From positions 1 through 33,128 of the forward strand of contig CALPMC020000024.1 of NCBI GenBank assembly GCA_943324565.2: a DNA stretch of 33,128 nt. Direction: 5' to 3'. Origin of the DNA: Chitinophaga pinensis (GTDB lineage: Bacteria > Bacteroidota > Bacteroidia > Flavobacteriales_D > Crocinitomicaceae). A program made the translations under genes and the position numbers. Below, piece by piece: positions 25,101-29,595 of this stretch. The stretch's first letter is position 1, and each line of letters starts with the position of its first letter. The notes under the pieces are model-generated. The model worked only from the letters and a program-made list of their open reading frames with translations, had not been told where the DNA came from and did not search any database.

Positions 25101-27392
25101 AACATTTGTGCTGGAGTTACTGTTCCAACCATCACTTTCCAAGGTGATATGACAAGTACAACAACATTTAATTGGGATGGAAATACTAATATTGGTTTAA
25201 ATCCAAATAATGGAACGAACACAATTCCTTCATTTGTTGGCGTTAATACTTCTCAAATAATTTTAGTAGATTCAATTATTAATAGACCTGAACGTCAAGG
25301 CTGTTATGGTGCAAGGGATACACTTTTAATTAGTGTTAACCCAATTTCACAATTAACAATTATAGATTCTGTATACGCTTGTAATGGAGATTTAGTTCCT
25401 CAAATAGTAATCAATGGAACTAGCTCCTCAGCAATTTATTCTTGGTCAAATGATAATACTTCAATTGGATTATCGGCTAGTGGTATTTCAACCACAGCAC
25501 CTTTTGGAATACCATCTTTTACCGCTACTAATCTTACTCCAGTAATTCAATATGCTCAAGTAATTGTAACACCATTGGTAAATAACTGTCCTGGTGTGAA
25601 GGATACATTAAATTTTGCCATCAAACCTACACCAACTGTTAATGCTGTTGCAAGCCAATCATTATGTGCCGGAACTACTTCAACTCCAATTCCTTTTAGT
25701 GGAAATGTTGCCAATACTGTTTTTAATTGGTCCCACAATAATGCAGCTGTAGGTTTAGTTCCAACATCAGGAATAGGAAATATACCTTCTTTTGATGGTG
25801 GTGCTAACTTGTATCCAAATGGTGATATTGTTGCTTCTGTAACTGTTACCCCTACAAAAGAAGGATGTTCAGGTTTGCCAATTAATTTTACAATTACAGA
25901 TCACGCTTTACCTGTTATTAATGCTGGACTAGATACAATCCTTTGTCTTGGACAGTTTATAACACCTTTAGGTTCTGGATGGAGTAATGCTGGACTTTCC
26001 TTTGGGTTCCAATGGTCTGCTAACCCATCAAATGCAAATAATACAACTCCATTAAATGGTCAACCATACTATCCCGATGCAACAACTACTTTATCCGTTA
26101 TTGGAACAGATATGAACCTATGTCAGAATATGGATACGTTGTTAGTTACTTATTTACAAGTTGCAGCGCCACAAGTATTTGCAGGAATAGATACAGCACT
26201 TTGTTTTGGCGAAAGTATTACACTTACAGCAGTTCATGATGGTGATTTACTTGTTTGGGATAATAATGTTTTGGATGGGGTAGAATTTACACCAGTTGTT
26301 ACAGATAGTTATATTGCAACAGCTTCTCATGTTAATGGATGTTATTCAAAAGATACGATAGTTGTAACTGTGAATTCTCTACCTATAATTACAGCAAACG
26401 CTTCTGATGATTTCATTTGTGATGGAGATAGCACAATCCTTTGGGGAGATGGAGCAGGAATTGGAGCAGTTTATTCTTGGGATAATAACGTAATTGATAG
26501 CGTTGGTTTTGTTCCGTTAACAACGAATACTTATGAGGTTATAGGAACAGATATTAATGGATGTAAAGACACCGCAGACATCGTTGTAACGGTAAATCCA
26601 AATCCTGTGGTATTGTTTTCTTCGAATGTTACATTTGGTGGATGTCTGCCTTTTACACCAACGTTCTACGATTTGAGTAGTCCAGCTTCGGGTACTTGTA
26701 TTTGGGATTTTGGAGATGGAAACACTTCAAACCAATTAGATTCTGCAATTAACATTTATGATAACTATGGCTGTTATGATGTGACCTTAACAAGTACAAC
26801 ACCTGAAGGTTGTTCAACATCATTAACGCAGCAAGATTTTGTCTGTGTGAATGAAATAATTGCAGACTTTGAACCTGATACATTTGAACAACCAATTTCT
26901 AACCCATCTTTTGAGTTCAATAACACTTCTCAAAATGCGACAAGCTACCAATGGTTCTTTGGAGATTTACCCCCAAGTACCTCAACTAATGTTCATCCCA
27001 ATCACACGTATGGTGAAATAGGATTATATTCGGTTACTTTAGTTGCTTCAGCTCAAGATGGTTGTACGGACACAGCGGTAATAGTAATCAAAGTAAGAGA
27101 CGAGGTGATTGTTTATGTGCCAAATTCCTTCACACCTGACGACAATGGATTGAATGACATATTTTTGCCAGTTTTAACTGCAGGTTATGATAGAACAGAA
27201 GGATGGCAATTTAAAATCTATAACCGTTGGGGAGAGGAAATCTTCAATAGTGAAATAGTCGGAAATGGATGGGATGGTACTTACAAAGGCGAACCTGTTC
27301 AATTCGGAAGTTATACATGGTCTTTACGTTTCAAGGATTCTCAAAATAATAAAATCCATGACTTTACAGGTCATGTCAATTTAATTAGATAA
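13101..27392 (+). CDS. Giant T9SS type B secreted repeat protein (PKD/Ig-like), adhesin-like
   Basis: This encodes about 4,763 residues. A signal peptide (1-21, ending SFS before Q22) leads to export. Residues of about 25-1200 are PKD-like modules with signatures such as WNWGDGS, WDFGDTG and WDWGDGTANTTG; 1207-1297 is a single PKD-like module of the later class; 1300-2585 are BIG2-like modules of about 72 residues; 2587-2944 hold four modules of 85-100; 2945-4265 hold fourteen PKD-like modules of 88-98; 4267-4670 mix Ig-like and PKD modules. The C-terminus (4670-4763; FTPDDNGLNDIF, YNRWGEEIF, WDGTYKGE) is a CHU_C-type T9SS type B sorting domain, so it should reach the cell surface or medium. 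It is Thr/Ser/Asn/Gly-rich and Lys-poor. The start at 13101 gives the cleanest signal peptide; 13080 would add seven residues. An adhesin or filament role is inferred. Confidence 0.93.
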   Translation: MKIRSLGIMLLIVLSSFVSFSQLDATFSSPDATQCPENLFTLNATNTTYGNSNYTWLITGPSSFSQTYSGSSVAVYLTVSGLYTVKLTVTDGVTSTTNTQNNFIQVYTKPTISYSVTPTTGCAPLVVSFNGTCTPGSGTLGSFAANAGDGTAYATEDFSHTFTSGGSFTPSVTVTNSFGCNITGNLTPVTVTASPSLTSPLNPNSICSGSTFNYTPTSTIAGTTYSWVRTLPSGVTASGSSTSTGTTGVISQTLTSATTQQVTYAMTVTANGCSRTQNVVVTVRALPTVSITQGATLAICTSQTGTLTAAGLPSGGTYLWSTAATTASINVTTAGARSVTYSDGTCSSAAATSTVSITTPPTISGFTRTETSGTTPNDGSICPGASATISATVSATGGTYLWSTGATTSTISVTPPITSAYTLTYTLGCATNNSTQITVLGLPTPSFTPLTSNFCAPPITTTFTNTSTNAAGGVVWSFSSGNGTPSSSTSSTPSVTYNQSGSWSVSLTATSAAGCSKTTVFQNAINIGSGAPPTSLFTATTPLTQCYSSIAAPSNAVANNSVCFQYTGSGADTIQWNWGDGSLSDNRDEVGTSCHTYEAVGTYSVVATPYTTVGSQLGCQGTPISFTVVINGPKADYSVSTIDCDNQRTRTFTSTSTGTTASATYVWDFGDTGSGVNNTSSLQTVAHTFTQTQTAGYSVKLTVTDASTGCPASAITTSVFAYPNNTAAFQSYNNTSATRAVTTEVCINGSLSFYNETPSPQLATQAAHTVWNINNTNATWSTVTAVRGNPNTYSFLETGATSNFDISWVPGTYSVSMRNRRDNPVNNQCLQILTKTNYIKVHGITGTFTVADTVCANASMSVNSSSMSAPVTSIASRVWDWGDGTANTTGNVVSPTHTYTNAGTYTIKLTATDQFGCSKILTKQVIVRKPLASFSVDRNFICPGQTVTVTNNSSGLGLTSYAWAAPTATPATATGISPAPFTFATAGSRTIKLTVTDNLGCIKDSTIAITVQNPVPSATASPSAVSCFNPPTSVVFTNTSTNNVDNTTAVWNFNATPSVAGNGVSPTTSTNWEPSATYSLPGTYIVTLQVGSLTGCTSAVTQVATVTIGGPSGTVNVTNTNLTGCSCYTANMTVTTANVTEARLLYGDGQFLVLTPNTTQTVSYSYCNTGSTTITRTPSLYISNGTCNGFISATQTINIKPTPTVNAISNQLKCAGVNSDAVTFTGNVPGATYTWSRTNTNISASTLALSGTGDIPSFITDNTTLTSVSSVFTVTPTYDGCTGSPTNFTITVGPRPVSTVSTTSVCVGGTVTTNPSTGGTWTSTITSAASITTSGIVSVGTPSTTLTTILRYTETTSGCFRDHSLTVNPKPTVTAASSVCIGSTINLSPSTLGTWVSSNTAVATIVSGTGVVTGVSSGAANFTYTITATGCTNTTSNVTVNSLPVVTLSPTTICQGEGATSTPITGGTWAVVAGTGVSITNGGVITTTTSATGPATFEFTQTSTACKATTGSLTINPLPTLTAPTSVCMGSTGALTPTSLGTWTSSNTAVATVTNAGVITPVSAGTVTFTYILTATGCSKTTSSVTINSLPTVTSGSSVCIGSTMSPSLTPNSGGTWTSSNTSRATVVAATGVVTGVSAGTVTFTYTQTSTGCSRTTSNVTVNALPTVTAASTSICIGGTTNLTPITGGTWASGTTAVASVDNAGLVTGLTAGTSIMTFTNSTTGCSKATSAITVNALPTFGTTKTDPTVCNATNGTVTLTGLTASTSYRYTYVLNGNTTGPTTVTSSPTGQIVVSNLGAGTYTFTVTLVSSSCTSAPQNISLVNPNAPDINDIADQLLCGTTYTLPTITGTNLPGNQVYSSQPGGFGTVYPVGTVISSTTTIYIWTRTPTTGGCSDQESFTVTINSNPVVTAPTSVCVGGTGPLTPTTGVTWTSSNTSIATVTSGGVITGVAAGSVTFTCVDNTTTCSTITPTVTIVAKPTLSAASFVCVNGTINITPATSGTWSSSDNTMATVTSAGLVTGKVPGTVQFTFTSTTTGCSNTTSDVTVRPQPILTSPASVCMGSTGLLSPTSGGTWTSLAIGTATVTNVGVITPVAPGNVTFRFLETSSGCSDTTSNVIINALPVLGGSTQVCVGANINLTPSTGGIWSGGSGGNSIATISPSGVVNGGSVGTTTFVFTSTATGCSKTSSTITVNPIPTVAGPSQVCVGSTTVNFTGGTGFTWSSNNTTIATVNQNTGIVTGVAAGTTYLINTNPFTGCFANSQPITVNALPVVTAPASVCVGSTVPLSPTTGGTWVSSDISKATVSSAGVVEGVAAGSLTFTFTEALTGCSKTTTSLTVIANPIITLSRTNPTVCNGTDGTIRISGLTANTSFQYSYTGPTSAGPITATTNASGQITISGLGAGTYTVTATNPVTTCKSAEVIITLTNPNSPNVTVIADQTLCGTTYTLPAITGSNLTNAQYWTATGGTGTVLPVGTVISTIGTTSVCMYSATPGGCSDEECFTVTINPLPVVSVPANVCQGQTVTATPTTGGSWAVFSGPTFVSVDNTGLVTGLLPGTSILRFTDATTNCSSNTTSITVKAVQTVDAGPAQTVCSNSPVTLAGTRGGSATASVWSGGTGFSSTSSLTPTYTLGLGDVGTVSLTLTAVDPTGICPDVSDQVIITIDQAPVVSAGLGQTICSNSTVTLGGTLGGVASNPTWSVTGGGTAGPFDNVNSLNAIYTPSSANITSGFVTLTLTTSDPAGPCTAVSSNVSITINPAATVSAGSDFVSCKGSPIQLTGVIGGSATSATWSGGNGTYSPDANTLTGTYMPTDQEFIDNTVTLTLTTNDPVGPCPDVNINVTITFANPATSTVSPDLTICEGESVNVSGSFGGAASSASWVYVIENSSTPGIILPNANSAAISYQPSASDITNGRARLIYRTNNPAGPCNAVDDTLTITINRTPFLLNNNTAIGCTGNPINLQLVVGGGLSADFSWFANNNPNVTGESSGVQTTSLISDVLTLNSGITTNQTVLYTVTPTILASGCVGTPLQISLTVVPRPTISNVIDQLLCANTATQATNWQTNIAGGGYSWVYTNFDTNPNNTTNVGGIASSGNGQIPSFIATNYSGVTQTAILKVIPLNAGCAGVADTMLITVLPISTVADPADQILCANKLTNTVTFTGSNPSTVYNWVNTNTTIGLSSSGVGNIESFAVQNSGTTTVTSTITVTPSLNGCIGVPMTFAIQVKPVPVMQAIADQTICVGNTTASVVFNAVPSGTTYTWNNNNTSPTMNLGLGASGSSSIIASFIGNNIDNVVHTHFISVTPRFNGCAGDSVMFAINVNPVLQVNPIFSPIHCAGETNPGVIFSGNVQGVTYFWNHDNTGIGLSTSSSSGNILPFITTAGTGGNLTQVATFNVTPVLPGCQGISSTFTITVKPIPTVDVNPQFQSVCHNQMTVPVVFTGNIQQTTYSWSQTNVSIMPANYVNPGNGIGNILSFPGQNTGLITQTSVITVIPSFNSCIGSPKEFTITVEPIPTVSNILDQTMCAGVPTTPVTFTGSLGNTANYDWVTTNTSINPANGPLTATGSGDIPSFVPVNVGWVPQIDSVICTPKFNGCSGIPRAFAITVKPIPTAVQVPNQSLCAGATTNLVSFTGNMANNAQDTTNYVWTNNNTAIGLASSGLGNIVPFVTSGTANALVNAGITVTPTINGCTGTSMNFTITTVDPIPLVDQPSSQTWCAGKPTNAVFFTGQNPTTSFIWTNSNTSIGLASSGVATMANGNGIASFTTLPPGLTSQSGTITVTPEYFGCLGSPKTFTINVKPVPNVFITPQNQMICASGTTQTIQFTGVLTGTSYDWTVDNSSINPNNWNVTPYGNGDVQAFPAVNSTPTVQTATIICTPSFNGCIGDTAMAIINVNPISSVVLPSLNYAYCQGDVVPQNCFVGNNPSTTYLWSNSNTAIGLPSSGTGCIPSFSALNSSLANDSGQIIIIPTINGCAGIPDTFMIVTKPIPNVYAVPDINICAGVTVPTITFQGDMTSTTTFNWDGNTNIGLNPNNGTNTIPSFVGVNTSQIILVDSIINRPERQGCYGARDTLLISVNPISQLTIIDSVYACNGDLVPQIVINGTSSSAIYSWSNDNTSIGLSASGISTTAPFGIPSFTATNLTPVIQYAQVIVTPLVNNCPGVKDTLNFAIKPTPTVNAVASQSLCAGTTSTPIPFSGNVANTVFNWSHNNAAVGLVPTSGIGNIPSFDGGANLYPNGDIVASVTVTPTKEGCSGLPINFTITDHALPVINAGLDTILCLGQFITPLGSGWSNAGLSFGFQWSANPSNANNTTPLNGQPYYPDATTTLSVIGTDMNLCQNMDTLLVTYLQVAAPQVFAGIDTALCFGESITLTAVHDGDLLVWDNNVLDGVEFTPVVTDSYIATASHVNGCYSKDTIVVTVNSLPIITANASDDFICDGDSTILWGDGAGIGAVYSWDNNVIDSVGFVPLTTNTYEVIGTDINGCKDTADIVVTVNPNPVVLFSSNVTFGGCLPFTPTFYDLSSPASGTCIWDFGDGNTSNQLDSAINIYDNYGCYDVTLTSTTPEGCSTSLTQQDFVCVNEIIADFEPDTFEQPISNPSFEFNNTSQNATSYQWFFGDLPPSTSTNVHPNHTYGEIGLYSVTLVASAQDGCTDTAVIVIKVRDEVIVYVPNSFTPDDNGLNDIFLPVLTAGYDRTEGWQFKIYNRWGEEIFNSEIVGNGWDGTYKGEPVQFGSYTWSLRFKDSQNNKIHDFTGHVNLIR
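18329..18837 (+). repeat. Two-module cassette, copy A
   Basis: This has a module beginning DPTVCNATNGTV, with SNLGAGTYTFTV, and a second beginning IADQLLCGTTYTLPTITG, with YPVGTVIS and GGCSDQESFTVTIN. The same pair in the same order recurs at 20148-20649. Both copies replace a BIG2-like unit in the array. Confidence 0.75.
20148..20649 (+). repeat. Two-module cassette, copy B
   Basis: This matches copy A module by module: NPTVCNGTDGTI, SGLGAGTYTVTA, IADQTLCGTTYTLPAITG, LPVGTVIS and GGCSDEECFTVTIN. The copies are about 1.8 kb apart with seven or so BIG2-like units between them, which points to segmental duplication of a multi-module block. Confidence 0.75.
20856..21935 (+). repeat. Four Ig-like repeats of 85-100 residues inside the giant gene
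   Basis: Units begin with patterns such as AGPAQTVCSNSPVTLAG, AGLGQTICSNSTVTLGG, AGSDFVSCKGSPIQLTG and SPDLTICEGESVNVSG. Each then has a GG-x-A-x-x-x-W segment, a YxPxxxD segment and a TxDPxGPC-type end. They form a class distinct from both neighbouring arrays. Confidence 0.8.
21940..25895 (+). repeat. Fourteen PKD-like ~93-residue repeats inside the giant gene
   Basis: Consensus: DQxLCAGxTTxxVxFTG-xxxTxYxWxNxNTxIGLxSSGxGxIPSFxAxN-xxxITVTPxxNGCxGxPxxFxIxVKPIP. Units start near 21958, 22240, 22540, 22810, 23095, 23380, 23660, 23950, 24236, 24530, 24815, 25087, 25360 and 25645. Nearly all carry two cysteines at fixed places. One isolated unit of the same class lies far upstream, at about 16720-16990. 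Confidence 0.87.
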
Positions 27393-28483
27393 TGAAAATA
27401 TTTTTAGTAGTTTTTTCTTTCGTTTTAACGGGTAGTTTGTTTTCACAAATTACCCTTAGCGGAAATGATTTTGCTAGTGCAAACGATACAATTAGAATTA
27501 GTCAAACGATGGATCCAGTAATTGATTACACATTAACTGGTTCTGGTTTTACATGGGATTTTAGTGGATTAACTCCAATAGCGCAATTTTTGAAATATTT
27601 TCAACCCATTTCGAATAGTACAATTTTGGTGCAAGTAGAATATGGTTTTACCGCTCCAACAGAATATAAAGCAACTTATTTTTTAGAATCAAGGGATATT
27701 CCAATTGATCAATTAAATCAGTTTTTACCTGCTGAATTATCTGATTTAAATCAATTTTCAAGAAAAACAAATGATTCAATTACTTCCTTAGGTTATTCAG
27801 TTTCAGTTAATGGTCAAGCTTTACCATTTAAGTCAGATACAATCGAAACACATTATAAATTTCCAACGAACTACGAAGATACTTTTTCAACACGTGGTTA
27901 TACTTATATCGATTTAAATCCTGTTACAGATTTTAAACTAAAACAGTATCGTCAAAGAACAAGTGTGGTCGATGGTTTCGGAACTTTGACAACACCATTT
28001 GGAACTTTTGAAGTGTTACGAATTAAAAGTGTAATTAACGAATTAGATTCTGTTTATCAAACGTTCTTCGGTGCAGGTAGTTGGAATGCTTTACCTTTAA
28101 CAGTAACTACTGAATACGAGTGGTGGGCACAAGGAAAAGATGAAGCAATGCTAAAAATTGTAGCTGTCGAAAACAACGGAACCTCTCAAATTCGTTCAAT
28201 TGAATATCAAGATATTTACCTTGGTTTAGATGCAAGTACTGAAGCGAATACATTTGAATTTAATTTAGTTCCAAATCCAACGAATAATTTAATTTCAATC
28301 GAGTCTGATGTGGCTATTGAACAAATCAAAGTTATTGGTTTAGATGGTTCAATTGTTTTAAAACAAAACGCTAATAATGTTTCTAAAGCAGTAATTGAAA
28401 TCTCAATGCTTAAATCAGGGGTTTATTTCGTAGAAGTTTCTTCTGGTAAATTTACCGCAACTCAAAAATTAATTAAGCTTTAA
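27392..28483 (+). CDS. T9SS type A sorting-domain secreted protein
   Basis: This encodes 363 residues. A signal peptide (MKIFLVVFSFVLTGSLFS, then Q) leads into a beta-rich body of about 260 residues that could not be matched to a named domain; it includes TTPFGTFEVLRIKS, a pattern common in uncharacterised Bacteroidota secreted proteins. The last 78 residues (from about 286, FNLVPNPTNNLISIE to the end KLIKL) are a T9SS type A (Por secretion) sorting domain, so the mature protein should be exported through T9SS and either released or surface-attached. Its ATG shares one base with the TAA stop of the giant gene (TAATG), so the two are probably translated together. A partner or surface ligand role for the giant protein is inferred from this coupling only. 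Confidence 0.88.
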   Translation: MKIFLVVFSFVLTGSLFSQITLSGNDFASANDTIRISQTMDPVIDYTLTGSGFTWDFSGLTPIAQFLKYFQPISNSTILVQVEYGFTAPTEYKATYFLESRDIPIDQLNQFLPAELSDLNQFSRKTNDSITSLGYSVSVNGQALPFKSDTIETHYKFPTNYEDTFSTRGYTYIDLNPVTDFKLKQYRQRTSVVDGFGTLTTPFGTFEVLRIKSVINELDSVYQTFFGAGSWNALPLTVTTEYEWWAQGKDEAMLKIVAVENNGTSQIRSIEYQDIYLGLDASTEANTFEFNLVPNPTNNLISIESDVAIEQIKVIGLDGSIVLKQNANNVSKAVIEISMLKSGVYFVEVSSGKFTATQKLIKL

Positions 28484-28486
28484 TCT

Positions 28487-28494
28487 TACCTTTG
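28487..28494 (+). promoter_or_regulatory. RNase P RNA promoter, -7 element TACCTTTG
   Basis: TACCTTTG is an exact TAnnTTTG match starting 4 bases after the stop codon of the T9SS type A gene and ending 5 bases before the predicted 5' end of rnpB (28499), the normal distance to a transcription start. No TTTG is visible at the -33 position, which lies inside the preceding coding region. Confidence 0.6.
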
Positions 28495-28498
28495 TAAA

Positions 28499-28911
28499 AG
28501 GCAAATCAGTCTATCGCTGTCTGTCAATTGACGGAGAGAGGAAAGTCCGGGCAGTGTAGAGCATCGTACTTCCTAACGGGAAGGTCTTATTGGATCAATC
28601 TAATAGGAACAGAAAGTGCCGCAGAAAGGAAAACTACCTAGACAAGCTTGCTTCGTTTGGGAAAAGGTGAAAAGGTGAGGTAAGAGCTCACCGCCTCGTC
28701 AGTGATGAAGAGGGCATGGTAAACCTTACGAACTGAAAGACCAAATATACCGAGGCTTGAAAAAATCGAAAGATAATTTCTTAAAGGGTTGCTCGCCCAA
28801 TCTCGGAGGGTAGGTTGATTGACTCTAATGGTGACGTTAGTGCTAGATAAATGATAGATAATAACGAGAATTCATTCTTGTTTGAAACAGAACCCGGCTT
28901 ATGATTTGCCT
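28499..28911 (+). ncRNA. rnpB: RNase P RNA (bacterial type A)
   Basis: This is the catalytic RNA of RNase P, which removes 5' leaders from pre-tRNAs in complex with RnpA. Conserved regions are present: GAGGAAAGTCCGGGC at 28537-28551, ACAGAAAGTGCCGCAGAAA near 28610, and ACAGAACCCGGCTTAT at 28887-28902. The two ends pair as helix P1: AGGCAAATCA (28499-28508) with TGATTTGCCT (28902-28911). About 413 nt is a normal length. A run of T (28911-28917) directly after P1 probably marks the end of transcription. The RNA occupies the whole gap between the T9SS type A gene and alkD. Confidence 0.96.
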
Positions 28912-28917
28912 TTTTTT
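28911..28917 (+). terminator. T-tract at the 3' end of rnpB
   Basis: Seven T residues follow the closing strand of helix P1. There is no local GC-rich hairpin, so termination would depend on the folded RNA itself; it may be leaky, since the alkD ATG begins at the very next base (28918). Confidence 0.4.
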
Positions 28918-29595
28918 ATGATTGAGTTAGTTGAAGATTTAAGAAAACGTTTTCAAGTTCTAGGAGACAAAAATCAAGCAGTTAAGATGGCTGCTTATAT
29001 GAAAAATATTGCTCCATTCTTAGGAGTTTCAAGCGTGCCACGAAAGACAATTTTTAGAGAATGGAAAGAAACTTTACCAAAAGACCTAAGTTATGATGAG
29101 CGTTGGGAATTAGTTTTTCTTTTGTGGGAACAAGAAGAACGTGAATTTCAATATGTTGCTGTTGATTGGGTCAATTCCTGGAACAAAAAAAAAATTCAAA
29201 AGGAAGATTTAAAAAACCTCCAATTAATCATTAAAAGTAAATCGTGGTGGGATACTGTTGATTTATTGGCTAGCAATTTCCTTAGTAATTTTATTATAAA
29301 ATTTCCAGAATTAACTCTGGAAATTATTGAGAATTGGTCTGATACATCTGATTTTTGGTTACATCGATCTACTTTAATTTTTCAGTTAAAATACAAACAA
29401 AAAACAAATTTAGTTTTATTGTCCAATCAGATTTCTCGCTTTAAATCAAATAAAGAATTCTTTATTCAAAAAGCAATTGGTTGGGCTTTAAGAGATATTT
29501 CCAAATGGAATCCAGTATGGGTAAAAAATGAAGTGGAAAAACAGGAATTAATAGGTCTAGCTAAAAGGGAAGCTTATAAGTATTTATCTTGCTAA
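28918..29595 (+). CDS. alkD: DNA alkylation repair glycosylase of the AlkC/AlkD family
   Basis: AlkD-type enzymes excise positively charged alkylated bases such as 3-methyladenine and 7-methylguanine without flipping the base, using a scaffold of helical HEAT-like repeats. At 225 residues the length is typical. Residues corresponding to those known from Bacillus cereus AlkD can be placed: Y27, W111, D115, R150 and W189, four of them at a constant offset of two, in the segments SWWDTVD, WLHRSTLIFQL and FFIQKAIGWALRD. The ATG at 28918 was chosen because an in-frame TTG at 28882 lies inside the conserved 3' part of RNase P RNA. A ten-A run (29185-29194) is in frame. The 3' end overlaps the convergent T9SS gene by 12 bp. 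Confidence 0.9.
   Translation: MIELVEDLRKRFQVLGDKNQAVKMAAYMKNIAPFLGVSSVPRKTIFREWKETLPKDLSYDERWELVFLLWEQEEREFQYVAVDWVNSWNKKKIQKEDLKNLQLIIKSKSWWDTVDLLASNFLSNFIIKFPELTLEIIENWSDTSDFWLHRSTLIFQLKYKQKTNLVLLSNQISRFKSNKEFFIQKAIGWALRDISKWNPVWVKNEVEKQELIGLAKREAYKYLSC

Noticed and set aside
17005..25895. Regular repeats at 200-290 bp spacing, considered as a CRISPR array or other non-coding repeat
   Set aside because: The repeats are in one unbroken reading frame, conserved at protein level and diverged in DNA, with no short identical repeats or unique spacers.
28882..28917. Upstream TTG extension of alkD
   Set aside because: It would translate the conserved 3' segment of RNase P RNA (ACAGAACCCGGCTTAT); the ATG at 28918 fits the AlkD start.
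29185..29194. Ten-A run in alkD as a programmed frameshift or pseudogene mark
   Set aside because: The frame is intact across it and all expected AlkD residues follow in phase.
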